Shown: positions 50,520-63,240 of the stretch, piece by piece
Layout: the number at the start of each line of letters is the position of its first letter
Numbering within the stretch: position 1 is the first letter of the stretch
NCBI RefSeq assembly: GCF_037975245.1
Contig: NC_092570.1
Location: 10,953,001-11,017,000 of the forward strand
Direction: 5' to 3'
DNA length: 64,000 nt
Source: Apostichopus japonicus
Lineage: Eukaryota; Echinodermata; Holothuroidea; Aspidochirotida; Stichopodidae
The notes under the pieces: generated by a model
Seen by the model: only the letters and a program-made list of their open reading frames with translations
What the model was told of the DNA's origin: nothing
Database searches by the model: none
Program-made: the position numbers and the translations under genes

Positions 50520-51571
50520 TGCAGTACCGATCAATCGAATGCTCGGTACCGATTAATGGAAGATTCGGAGTCTATCAATCTAATGTGTGATACCGATCAA
50601 TCGAATTTGAGATACCGATCTATCGAATGTTCGGTACCGATCAATCGAATGTGCGGACTCGATCAATCGAATGTTCGGTACCGATCGATCGAATGTGCGG
50701 TACCGATCAATCGAATGTTCAATACCGATCAATCGAATGATCGGTACCGATCAATCGAATTTTCGATACCTATCAATCGAATGTGTGATACCGATCAATC
50801 GAATGTTCGGTACCGATCAATCGAATGTGCGGTACCGATCGATCGAATGTTCAGTATCGATCAATCGAATGTTCGGTACCGATCAATCGAATGTGCAATA
50901 CCGATCAATCGAATGTTCGGTACCGATCAATCGAATGTGTGATACTGTACAATCGAATGGGCGATACCGATCAATCGAATGTGTGATACCGATTAATCGA
51001 ATGTGCGGTACCGATCAATCGAATGTGCGGTACCGATCAAACGAATATTCAGTATCGATCAATCGAATGTGCGGTACCGATCAATCGAATGTGCAATACC
51101 GATCAGTCGAATGTTCGGTACCGATCAATCGAATGTGTGATACCGATCAATCGAATGTTCGGTACCGATCAATCGAATGTGCAATACCGATCAATCGAAT
51201 GTTCGGTACCGATCGATAGAATGTGTGATACCGATCAATCGAATGTGCGGTACCGATCAATCGAATGTGCGGTTCCGATCAATCGAATGTTCGATACCTA
51301 TCAATCGAATGTGTGATACCGATCAATCGAATGTTCGGTACCGATCAATCGAATGTGCAATACCGATCAATCGAATGTTCGGTACCGATCAATCGAATGT
51401 GTGATACTGTACAATCGAATGTGCGGTACCGATCAATCGAATGTGCAGTACCTATCAATCGAATTTGAGATACCGATCTATCGAATGTTCGGTACCGATC
51501 AATCGAAGGTGCGGTACCGATCAATCGAAGGTGCGGTACCGATCAATCGAATGTTCAATACCGATCAATCG

Positions 51572-51922
51572 AATGTTCAATACCGATCAATCGAATGTGC
51601 GGTACCGATCAATCGAATGTGCGATACCGATCAAACGAATCTTCGGTACCGATCGATAGAATGTGTGATACCGATCAATCGAATGTGCGGTACCGATCAA
51701 TCGAATGTGCGGTACCGATCAATTGAATGTTCGGTACCGATCAATCGAATGTTCCGTACCGATCAATCGAATGTGCGGTACCGATCAATCAAACGTGCGG
51801 TACCGATCATTTGAATGTTCGGTACCGATCAATCGAATGTTTTACACCGATTAATCGAATGTGCGGTACCGATCAATCGATTGTGTGATACCGTACAATC
51901 GAATGGGCGATACCGATCAATC
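51572..51922 (+). repeat. 351-bp dispersed cassette, copy 3
   Basis: Same ordered monomers. It has GTTTTACACC and GATTGTGTG differences. Confidence 0.83.
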
Positions 51923-54849
51923 GAATGTTTGGTACCGATCAATCGAATGTTTGGTACCAATCAATTGAATGTGCGGATTCGATCAATCGAATGTTCGGTA
52001 CCGATAAAACGAATGTGCACTACCGATCAATCGAATGTGCCATACCGATTAATCGAATGATCGGTACCGATCGATCGAATGTGTGATATCGATCATTCGA
52101 ATGTACGATACCGATCGATCGAATGTTCGGTACCGATCAATCGAATGTGCAATACAAATCAATCGAATGTTTGGTACCGATCAATCGAATGTGCGGTACC
52201 GATCGATCGAATGTGCGGTTTCGATCAATCGAATGTTCGGTACCGATCACTCGAATGTTCAACACCGATCAATCGAATGTGCAATACCGATCAATCGATT
52301 ATTCGGTACCGATAAAATGAACGTTCGGTACCGATCAATCGAATGTGCGGTACCGATCAATCGGATATTCGGTACCGATCGAACGAATGTGTGATACCGA
52401 TCAATCGAATGTGCGATACCGATCAATCGAATGTTCGGTACCGATCGATCGAATGTGTGATACCGATCAATCGAACGTGCGATACCGATCAATCGAATAT
52501 TCGGTACCGATCAATCGAATATTCAGTGCCGATCAATCGAAGGTGCGGTACCGATCAATCGAAGGTGCGGTACCGATCATTTGAAGGTTCGGTACCGATC
52601 AATCGAATGTTTGATACCCATTAATCGAATGTTCGGTACCGATCAATCGACTATTCGGTAACGATCAATCGAATGTGCGGTACCGATCAATCGAATGTTC
52701 AATACCGATCAATCGAATGTGCAATACCGATCAATGGATTATTCGGTACCGATCAATCGAATGTTCGGTACCGATCAATCGAATGTTCCGTACCGATCAA
52801 TCGAATGTTCAATACCGATCAATGAAATGATCGGTATCGATCAATCGAATGTGCGATACTGATAAATCGAATGTTCGGTACCGATCGATCGAATATGTGA
52901 TACCGATCAATCAAATGTGTGATACCGATCAATCGAATGTTCGGTACCGATTAATCGAATGTTCGGTACCGATCAAATGAACGTTCGGTACCGTTCAAAC
53001 GAATGCTCAGTACCGATCAATCGAATGTTCGGTACCGATCGATCGAATGTGCAATATCGATTAATCGATTATTCGGTAACGATCAATCGAATGTTCGGTA
53101 CCGATCAATCGAATGTTCGTTACCGATCGATCTTATGTGCGATACCGATCAATCGAATGTGCGGTACCGATCAATCGAATGTTCCGTACCGATCAATCGA
53201 ATGTGCGGTACCTATCAAACAAAGGTGCGGTACCGATCATTTGAATGTTCGGTACCGATCAATTGAATGTTTTATACCGATTAATCGAATGTTAGGTACC
53301 GATCAATCGAATTTGTGATACCGTACAATCGATTGGGCGATACCGATCAATCGAATGTTTGGTACCGATCAATCGAATGTGCGGTACCTATCAATCGAAT
53401 GTGCGGAATCGATCAGGCGAATGTTCGGTACCGATAAATCGAATGTGCACTACCGATCAATCGAATATTCAATACCGATCAATCGTATGATCGGTACCGA
53501 TCAATAGAATGTGCGATACTGATCAATCGAATGTTCGGTACCGATCGATCGAATGTGTGATATCGATCAACCGAATGTACGATACGGATCAATCGAATGT
53601 TCGGTACCGATCAATCGAATGTTCGGTACCGATCAATCGAATGTACGGTACCGATTAATCGAATGTTCGTTACCGATCGATTGAATGTGTGATACCGATC
53701 AATCGATTATTAGGTACCGATCAATCGAATATTCGGTACCGATCAATCGAATGTTCGGTACCGATCAATCGAAGGTGCGGTACCGATCAATCGAAGGTGC
53801 GGTACCGATCATATGAAGGTTCGGTACCGATCAATGGAATGTTCGGTACCGATCGATCGAATGTGCGATATCGATCAATCGAATGTACGATACCGATCAA
53901 TCGAATGTTCGGTACCGATCAATCGAATGTGCAATACCGATCAATCGAATGTGTACTATCGTTAAATCGTATGTTCGGTACCGATCAATCGAATGTGCGG
54001 TACCGATCAATCCAATGTTCGGTACCGATCAATCGACTATTCGGTACTGAACAATCGAATGTGCGGTACCGATCAATCGAATGTTCAATACCGATCAATC
54101 GAATGTTCAATACCGATCAATCGAATGTGCGGTACCGATCATTCGAATGTGCGAAACCGATCAAACGAATCTTCGGTACCGATCGATAGAATGTGTGATA
54201 CCGATCAATCGAATGTGCGGTACCGATCAATCGAATGTGCGGTACCGATCAATCGAATGTGCGGTACCGATTAATCGAATGTTCGGTACCGATAAAATGA
54301 ACGTTCGGTACCGATCAATCGAATGGGCGGTACCGATCAATCGGATATTCGGTACCGATCGATAGAATGTGTGATACCGATCAATCGAATGTGCGGTACC
54401 GATCAATCGAATGTGCGGTACCGATCAATCGAATGTGCGGTACCGATTAATCGAATGTTCGGTACCGATAAAATGAACGTTCGGTACCGATCAATCGAAT
54501 GTGCGGTACCGATCAATCGGATATTCGGTACCGATCGAACGAATGTGTGATACCGATCAATCGAATGTGCGGTACCGATCAATCGAATGTTCGGCACCGA
54601 TCACTCGAATGTTCAATACCGATCAATCGAATGTGCAATACCGATCAATCGTTTATTCGGTACCGATCAATCGAATGTTCGGTACCGATCAATCGAATGT
54701 TCGGTACCGATCAATCGATTATTCGGTACCGATCAATCGAATATTCGGTACCGATCAATCGAATGTTCGGTACCGATCAATCGAAGGTGCGGTACCGATC
54801 AATCAAAGGTGCGGTACCGATCAATCGAATGTTCAATACCGATCAATCG

Positions 54850-55200
54850 AATGTTCAATACCGATCAATCGAATGTGCGGTACCGATCAATCGAATGTGC
54901 GATACCGATCAAACGAATCTTCGGTACCGATCGATAGAATGTGTGATACCGATCAATCGAATGTGCGGTACCGATCAATCGAATGTGCGGTACCGATCAA
55001 TTGAATGTTCGGTACCGATCAATCGAATGTTCCGTACCGATCAATCGAATGTGCGGTACCGATCAATCAAACGTGCGGTACCGGTCATTTGAATGTTCGG
55101 TACCGATCAATCGAATGTTTTATACCGATTATTCGAATGTGCGGTACCGATCAATCGAATGTGTGATACCGTACAATTGAATGGGCGATACCGATCAATC
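54850..55200 (+). repeat. 351-bp dispersed cassette, copy 4
   Basis: Same ordered monomers. It has CCGGTCATTTG and CGATTATTCG differences. Shorter relatives of the AAACGAATCTTCGG part also occur near 54163 and 62321. Confidence 0.8.
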
Positions 55201-55884
55201 GAATGTGCGGTACCGATCAATCGAATGTGCGGTACCGATCAATCGAATGTGCGGATTCGATCAATCGAATGTTCGGTATCGATAAAACGAATGTGCACTA
55301 CCGATCAATCGAATGTGCCATACCGATCAATCGAATGATCGGTACCGATCGATCGAATGTGTGATATCGATCATTCGAATGTACGATACCGATCAATCGA
55401 ATGTTCGGTACCGATCAATCGAATGTGCAATACCGACCAATCGAATGTTCAATACCGATCAATCGAATGTGCGGTACCGATCGATCGAATGTGCGGATTC
55501 GATCAATCGAATGTTCGGTACCGATAACTCGAATGTGCACTACCGATCAATCGAATGTTCAATACCGATCAATCGAATGATCTTTACCGATCAATAGAAT
55601 GTGCGACACTGATCAATCGAATGTTCGGTACCGATCGATCGAATGTGTGATACCGATCAATCGAATGTGCGATACCGATCAATCGAATGTTCGGTACGGA
55701 TAATCGAATGTTCGGTACCGATCAATCGAATGTGCGGTACCGATCAATCGAATGTTCGGTACCGATCGATCGAATGTGTGATACCGATCAATCGAATGTG
55801 CGGTACCGATCAATCGAATGTGTACTATCGTTAAATCGAATATTCGGTACCGATCAATCGAATGTGCGGGTTCGATCAATCGAA

Positions 55885-56236
55885 TGTTCGGTACCGATCA
55901 ATCGAATGTGCGATACCGATCAATCGAATGTTCGGTACCAATGGAAAGAATGTGTGATACCGATCAATCGAATGTTCGGTACCGATCAAACCAACGTTCG
56001 GTACCGATCAATCGAATGTGTACTATCGTTAAATCGAATGTTCGGTACAGATCAAATGAACGTTCGGTACCGATCAAACGAATGCTCAGTACCGATCAAT
56101 CGAATGTTCGGTACTGATCGATCGAATGTGTGATACCGATCCATCGAATGTGCGGTACCGATCAACCGAATGTTCGGTACCGATCACTCGAATGTTCAAC
56201 ACCGATCAATCGAATGTGCAATACCGATCAATCGAA
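55885..56236 (+). repeat. 352-bp unit, copy 1
   Basis: Sixteen monomers with CAATGGAAAG at 55939, CAAACCAACG, TACTATCGTTAAATCG and CACTCGAATG, repeated directly at 56237-56588. Confidence 0.87.
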
Positions 56237-56588
56237 TGTTCGGTACCAATCAATCGAATGTGCGATACCGATCAATCGAATGTTCGGTACCAATGGAAAG
56301 AATGTGTGATACCGATCAATCGAATGTTCGGTACCGATCAAACCAACGTTCGGTACCGATCAATCGAATGTGTACTATCGTTAAATCGAATGTTCGGTAC
56401 AGATCAAATGAACGTTCGGTACCGATCAAACGAATGCTCAGTACCGATCAATCGAATGTTCGGTACTGATCGATCGAATGTGTGATACCGATCCATCGAA
56501 TGTGCGGTACCGATCAACCGAATGTTCGGTACCGATCACTCGAATGTTCAACACCGATCAATCGAATGTGCAATACCGATCAATCGAT
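56237..56588 (+). repeat. 352-bp unit, copy 2
   Basis: Direct repeat of 55885-56236, with CAATGGAAAG at 56291. It ends where CGATTATTCGG replaces CGAATGTTCGG. Confidence 0.87.
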
Positions 56589-58917
56589 TATTCGGTACCG
56601 ATAAAATGAACGTTCGGTACCGATCAATCGAATGTGCGGTACCGATCAATCGGATATTCGGTACCGATCGAACGAATGTGTGATACCGATCAATCGAATT
56701 TGCGATACCGATCAATCGAATGTTCGGTACCGATCGATCGAATGTGTGATACCGATCAATCGAACGTGCGATACCGATCAATCGAATGTGCAGTACCGAT
56801 CGATCGAATATTCAGTACCGATCAATCGAAGGTACGGTACCGATCAATCGAAGGTGCGGTACCGATCATTTGAAGGTTCGGTACCGATCAATCGAATGTT
56901 AGATACCCATTAATCGAATGTTCGGTACCGATAAATCGAATGTGCGATACGGATCAATCGAATGTTCGGTACCGATCGATCGAATGTGTGATATCGATCA
57001 ATCGAATGTTCGGTACCGATCAATCGAATGTGTACTATCGTTAAATCGTATGTTCGGTACCGATCAATCGAAAATGCGGTACCGATAAATCGAATGTTCG
57101 GTACCGATCAATCGAATATTCGGTACCGAACAATCGAATGTGCGATACCGATCAATCGAATGTTCGGTACCGAACAATCGAATGTGCAATACCGATCAAT
57201 CGATTATTCGGTACCGATCAATCGAATGTTCGGTACCGATCAATCGAATGTTCCGTACCGATCAATCGAATGTGCGGTACCGATCAATCGAATGTTCAAT
57301 ACCGATCAATCGAATGATCGGTACCGATCAATCGAATGTGCGATACCGATCAATCGAATGTTCGGTACCGATCAATCGAATGTTCGATACCGATCAATCG
57401 AATCTTTGGTACCGATCAAAAGAATATGTGATACCGATCAATCGAATGTTCGGTACCGATCAATCGAATGTGCGGTACCGAACAATCGAATGTGTGCTAT
57501 CGTTCAATCGAATGTTCGGTACCGATCAATCGAATGTGCGATACCGATCAATCGAATGTTCGCTACCGATCAATCGAATGTGAGATACCGATCAATCGAA
57601 TTTTCGGTACAGATGGATAGAATGTGTGATACCGATCAATGAATGTGTGGTACCGATTAATCGAATTTGCGGTACCGATCAATCGAATGTTTGGTACCGA
57701 TCAATCGAAGGTGCGGTAAAGATCAAACCAACGTTCGGTACCGATCAATGGAATGTGTACTATCGTTAAATCGAATGTTCGGTACCGATCAATCGAATGT
57801 GCGATACCGATCAATCGAATGTTCGGTACCTGATCGATCGAATGTGTGATACCGATCAATCGAATGTGCGATACCGATCAATCGAATGTTCGGTACCGAT
57901 CAATCGAATGTGCAATACCGATCAAGCGAATGTTCGGTACCGATCAATCGAATGTGCGGTACCGATCACTCGAATGTTCAATACCGATCAATCGAATGTG
58001 CAATACCGATCAATCGATTATTCGGTACCGATCAATCGAATGTGTGATACCGATCAATCGAATGTTCGGTACCGATCAAACGAACATTCGGTACCGATCA
58101 ATAAAATGTGTACTATCGTTAAATCGAATGTGCGGTAGCCATCAATCGATTATTGGGTACCGATCAATCGAATGTTCGGTACCGATCAATCAAAGGTGCG
58201 GTACCGATCATTTGAATGTTCGGTACCGATCAATCGAATGTTTTATACCGATTAATCGAATGTTCGGTACCGATCAATCGAAAGTGTGATACCGTACAAT
58301 CGAATGGGCGATACCGATCAATCGAATGTTTGGTACCGATCAATCGAATGTTCGATACCGATCAATCGAATGTGCGGATTCGATCAATCGAATGTTCGGT
58401 ACCGATAAATCGAATGTGCACTACCGATCAATCGAATGTTTAATACCGATCAATGGAATGTGCGATACAGATCAATCGAATGTTCGGTACCGATCAATCG
58501 AATATGCGGTACCGATCAATCGAATGTTCAATACCGATCAAACGAATGTTCGGTACCGATCAATCGAATGTGCGGTACCGATTAATCGAATGTTCGGTAC
58601 CGATCAAACGAACGTTCGGTACCGATCAATCGAATGTGTACTATCGTTAAATCAAATGTGCGGTACCGATCACTCTAAGGTGCGGTACCGATCAATCGAA
58701 TGATCGGTACCGATCAATCGGATGTGTACTATCGTTAAATCGAAGGTTCGGTACCGATCAATCGAATGTGCGAATTCGATCAATCGAATTTTCAGTACCG
58801 TCCAATCGAATATGCGGTACCGATCAATCGAATGTTCAATACCGATCAATCGAATCATCGGTACCGATTAATCAAATGGGCGATACCGATCAATCGAATG
58901 TTCGGTACCGATCAATC

Positions 58918-59455
58918 GAATCTTCGGTACCGATCAAAACAATATGTGATATTGATCAATCGAATGTTCGGTACCGATCAATCGAATGTGCGGTACCGAA
59001 CAATCGAATGTGTACTATCGTTAAATCGAATGTTCGGTACCGATCAATCGAATGTGCGATACCGATCAATCGAATGTTCGGCACCGATCAATAGAATGTG
59101 CGATACCGATCAATCGAATGTTCGGTACCGATCGATCGAATGTGTGATACCGATCAATCGAATGTGCGTAACCGATTAATCGAATGTTCGGTACCGATCA
59201 AACCAACGTTCGGTACCGATCAATCGAATGTGTACTATCGTTAAATCGAATGTTCGGTACCGATCAATCGAATGTGTGATACCGATCAATCGAATGTGCG
59301 GTACCCATCAATGGAATATGTCGAACCGATCAATCGAATGTTCGGTACCGATCAAACCAACGTTCGGTACCGATCAATCGAATGTGTACTATCGTTAAAT
59401 CGAATGTGCGGTACCGATCACTCTAATGTGCGGTACCGATTAATCGAATGTTCGG
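58918..59455 (+). repeat. Segment duplicated about 2.4 kb apart, copy 1
   Basis: Shares GATCAAAACAATATG, ACCGAACAATCG, CAAACCAACG and ATATGTCGAACC in order with 61270-61939. The offset grows from 2,352 to 2,484 bp because the right copy holds six extra monomers. Confidence 0.78.
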
Positions 59456-61269
59456 TACCGATCAAATGAACGTTCGGTACCGATCAATCGAATGTGTAGT
59501 ATCGTTAAATCGAATGTTCGGTGCCGATCAATCGAATGTGCGGATTCGATCAATCGAATGTTCGGTACCGATCAAACCAACGTTCGGTACCGATCAATCG
59601 AATGTGTACTATCGTTAAATCGAATGTTCGGTACCGATCAGTCGAATGTGCGATACCGATCATTCGAATGTTCGGTACCGATCAATCGAATGTGCGGTAC
59701 CGATCACTCGAATGTTCAATACCGATCAATCGAATGTGCAATACCGATCAATCGATTATTCGCTACCGATCAATCGAATGTGTGATATCGATCAATCGAA
59801 TGTACGATACCGATCAATCGAAGGTGCGGTACCGATCAATCGAATGTGCGGTACCGATCAATCGAATGTTCAATACCGATCAATCGAATGTTCGGTACCG
59901 ATAATCGAATGTGCAATACCGATCAATCAAATGTTCAATACCGATCAATCGAATGATCGGTACCGATCAATAGAATGTGCGATACTGATCAATCGAATGT
60001 TCGGTACCGATCGATCGAATGTGTGATATCGATCAATCGAATGTGTACTATCGTTAAATCGTATGTTCGGTACCGATCAATCGAATGTGCGGTACCGATC
60101 AATCGAATGTTCGGTACCGATCAATCGACTATTCGGTACCGATCAATCGAATGTGCGGTACCGATCAATCGAATGTTCAATACCGATCAATCGAATGTGC
60201 AATACCGATCAATCGAGTATTCGGTACCGATCAATCGAATGTTCGGTACCGATCAATCGAATGTTCCGTACCGATCAATCGAATGTGCGGTACCGATCAA
60301 TCAAAGGTGCGGTACCGATCATTTGAATGTTCGGTACCGATCAATCGAATGTTTTATACCGATTAATCGAATGTTAGGTACCGATCAATCGAATGTGTGA
60401 TACCGTACAATCGAATGGGCGATACCGATCAATCGAATGTTTGGTACCGATCAATCGAATGTTTGGTACCGATCAATCGAATGTGCGGATTCGATCAATC
60501 GAATGTTCGGTACCGATAAATCGAATGTGCACTACCGATCAATCGAATGTTCAATACCGATCAATCGAATGATCGGTACCGATCAATAGAATGTGCGATA
60601 CTGATCAATCGAATGTTCGGTACCGATCGATCGAATGTGTGATATCGATCAATCGAATGTGCGATACCGATCAATCGAATGTTCGGTACCGATCAATCGA
60701 ATATTCGGTACCGATCAATCGAATGTGCGGTACCGATTAATCGAATGTTCGGTACCGTTCAAATGAACGTTCGGTACCGATCAAACGAATGCTCAGTACC
60801 GATCAATCGAATGTTCGGTACCGATCGAACGAATGTGTGATACCGATCAATCGAATGTGCGGTACCGATCAATCGAATGTTCAGTACCGATCACTCGAAT
60901 ATTCAATACCGATCAATCGAATGTGCAATACCGATCAATCGATTATTCGGTACCGATCAATCGAATGTTCGGTACCGATCAATCGAATGTTCGTTACCGA
61001 TCGATCGAATGTGTGATACCGATCGATCGATTATTCGGTACCGATCAATCGAATATTCGGTACCGATCAATCGAATGTTCGGTACCGATCAATCGAAGGT
61101 GCTGTACCGATCAATCGAAGGTGCGGTACCGATCATATGAAGGTTCGGTACCGATCGAAGAATGTTTGATACCGATTAATCGAATGTTCGGTACCGATCA
61201 ATCAAATGTGCGATACCGATCAATCGAATGTTCGGTACCGATCAATCGAAAATGCATTACCGATCAATC

Positions 61270-61939
61270 GAATCTTCGGTACCGATCAAAACAATATGTG
61301 ATACCGATCAATCCAATGTTCGGTACCGATCAATCGAATGTGCGGTACCGAACAATCGAATGTGTACTATCGTTAAATCGAATGTTCGGTACCGATCAAT
61401 CGAATGTGCGATACCGATCAATCGAATGTTCGGCACCGATCAATAGAATGTGCGATACCGATCAATCGAATGTTCGGTACCGATCGATCGAATGTGTGAT
61501 ACCGATCAATCGAATGTGCGGAACCGATTAATCAAATGTTCGGTACCGATCAAACCAACGTTCGGTACCGATCAATCGAATGTGTGATACCGATCAATCA
61601 AATGTTCGGTACCGATCGATCGAATGTGTGATACCGATCAATCGAATGTGCGGAACCGATTAATCGAATGTTCGGTACCGATCAAACCAACGTTCGGTAC
61701 CGATCAATCGAATGTGTACTATCGTTAAATCGAATGTTCGGTACCGATCAATCGAATGTGTGATACCGATCAATCAAATGTGCGGTACCCATCAATGGAA
61801 TATGTCGAACCGATTAATCGAATGTTCGGTACCGATCAAACCAACGTTCGGTACCGATCAATCGAATGTGTACTATCGTTAAATCGAATGTGCGGTACCG
61901 ATCACTCTAATGTGCGGTACCGATTAATCGAATGTTCGG
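61270..61939 (+). repeat. Segment duplicated about 2.4 kb apart, copy 2
   Basis: Counterpart of 58918-59455. The extra 132 bp is a local repeat of the GATCGATCG, GTGTGATACC, GTGCGGAACC, CAAACCAACG series near 61530-61690. Confidence 0.78.
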
Positions 61940-62993
61940 TACCGATCGATCAAATGTTCGGTACCGATCAATCGAATGTGCAATACCGATCAATGGAATG
62001 TTTGGTACCGATCAATCGAATGTGCGGATTCGATCAATCGAATGTGCGGATTCGATCAATCGAATTTCGGTACCGATAAATCGAATGTGCACTACCGATC
62101 AATCGAATGTTCAATACCGATCAATCGAATGATCGGTACCGATCAATAGAATGTGCGATACTGATCAATCGAATGTGCGATACCGATCAATCGAATGTTC
62201 GGTACCGATCAATCGAATGTTCGGTACCGATCAATCGAATGTGCGGTACCGATCAATCGAATGTTCGGTACCGATCAATCGAATGTGCGGTACCGATCAA
62301 TGGAATGTGCGATACCGTTCAAACGAATCTTCGGTACCGATCGATAGAATGTGTGATATCGATCAATCGAATGTGCGGTACCGATCAATCGAATTTGTAC
62401 TATCGTTAAATCGAATATTCGGTACCGATCAATCGAATGTGCGGGTTCGATCAATCGAATGTTCGGTACCGATCAATTGAATTTGCGGTACCGATCAATC
62501 GAATGTTCAATACCGATCAATCGAATGTTCGGTACCGATCTTTCGAATGTGCGATACCGATCAATCGAATGTTCGGTACCAATCAATCGAATGTGCGATA
62601 CCGATCAATCGAATGTTCGGTACCAATGGATAGATTGTGTGATACCGATCAATCGAATGTGCGGTACCGATTAATAGAATTTGCGGTACCGATCAATCTA
62701 ATGTGCGGTACAGATTAATCGAATGTTCGGTAACGATCAAACCAACGTTCGGTACCGATCAATCGAATGTGTACTATCGTTAAATCGAATGTTCGGTACC
62801 GATCAATCGAATGTGCGGATTCGATCAATCGAATTTTCGGTACCGGTCAATCGAATGTGCGGTACCGATCAATCGAATGTGCGGTACCGATCAATCGAAG
62901 GTGCGGTACCGATCATTTGAAGGTTCGGTACCGATCAATCGAATGTGCAATACCGATCGATCGAATGTGAACTATCGTTAAATCGTATGTTCG

Positions 62994-63240
62994 CAGGCGC
63001 GTATCCAGGATTTTCTAACCCGGGGGGCGCGAATTACTATCTAAGCGGAGCGCCACCATTGGTTGGCGCGGAGCGTACAAGAAAATTTTTGGTTTTGATA
63101 CCCCCCAGATCACCGGAAATGGCACTTCTCGGGCTTGAAAATGAGCAACCAGATGTACACTTTTGCCTGAGAAGCAAGTATTTCCCAAAAGTTTTTTTTT
63201 TCCATCCATAACCTTTTTGAAGATTGTCACCAGTCACACA
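62994..63240. mobile_element. Interspersed-repeat-like sequence abutting the array
   Basis: The array stops after GTATGTTCG and a different sequence begins, CAGGCGCGTATCCAGG. It has a GC-rich head (a CCCGGGGGGCGCG tract, two GCGGAGCG direct repeats near 63045 and 63070, and a short inverted repeat GCGCCA...TGGCGC around 63051-63070), then AT-rich DNA with a T-run near 63189-63200. The head resembles ends of interspersed repeats that I recall from marine invertebrate genomes, but I cannot name a family. A 71-codon reverse frame (63015-63230) shows nothing recognisable. The call as a mobile element is inference. Confidence 0.35.

Larger units (their letters stand above)
50136..55884 (+). repeat. 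Irregular satellite segment
   Basis: Continuous monomers outside the named cassettes. CGATTATTCGG, GATAAAATGAACG, CGGATATTCGG and GATCGAACG variants become common from about 52280 onward and mark the right part of the array. The block near 54290-54390 is repeated near 54465-54565. No gene is supported. Confidence 0.8.
1..62993 (+). repeat. 22-bp satellite DNA array, about 2,860 monomers
   Basis: The monomer is the core GGTACCGATCAATCGAAT followed by a 4-base linker, mostly GTGC or GTTC and less often GTGT, GTAA, GATC or GGGC. It repeats head to tail with no foreign insertion. Each consensus copy holds a KpnI site (GGTACC), a GATC, a TCGA, three CpGs and an imperfect inverted repeat CGAT-CA-ATCG. 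Divergent classes recur: one with TACTATCGTT, one with GCGGATTCG, one with AAGGTAGCG, one with GATTCGGAACCTATC and one with TTCTGTAGTTAAATC. The plus strand is open in all three frames and each frame encodes the same cyclic 22-residue peptide, so the long frames (up to 256 residues at 39123-39893) are by-products. Frames end where variants such as GATTAATCG or GTGTGATACC bring in a stop. The array runs off the left edge, so its true length is unknown. A centromeric, pericentromeric or subtelomeric location is possible but not shown. Plus orientation is arbitrary. Confidence 0.98.
56589..62993 (+). repeat. Irregular satellite segment, right end of the array
   Basis: Continuous monomers up to the array edge. 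Length variants occur near 57638 (GATCAATGAATG), 57829 (GTACCTGATCG, 1 base gained), 59901 (GATAATCG), 61158 (GATCGAAGAATG) and 62064 (GAATTTCGG). The last monomers are divergent (GAACTATCGTTAAATCG, then GTATGTTCG). No gene is supported. Confidence 0.82.

Noticed and set aside
57100-57200. GGTACCGAACAATCG monomers (57127, 57171, 57480, 58996, 61346) as further inversions
   Set aside because: They are plus-oriented monomers with GATC changed to GAAC. The surrounding monomers do not reverse.
58080-58092. CGAACATTCGG near 58080 as an orientation switch
   Set aside because: It is one base away from the common plus-strand variant CGAACGTTCGG and the array continues in phase.
1-62993. CRISPR array
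   Set aside because: The repeats are directly adjacent with no unique spacers, run to thousands of copies and have no cas genes nearby.
1-62993. Plasmid or phage iterons (22-bp, GATC-containing repeats)
   Set aside because: Iteron clusters hold a handful of copies next to a replication gene. Here there are about 2,860 copies and no such gene.
1-62993. Telomeric repeat or CENP-B box
   Set aside because: No TTAGGG-like repeat is present, and the monomer does not fit the CENP-B box pattern. A centromere role remains possible but has no sequence proof.
63015-63230. 71-codon reverse frame in the flank as a gene
   Set aside because: It is short, lies in repeat-like DNA with a homopolymer tract, and has no recognisable motif.
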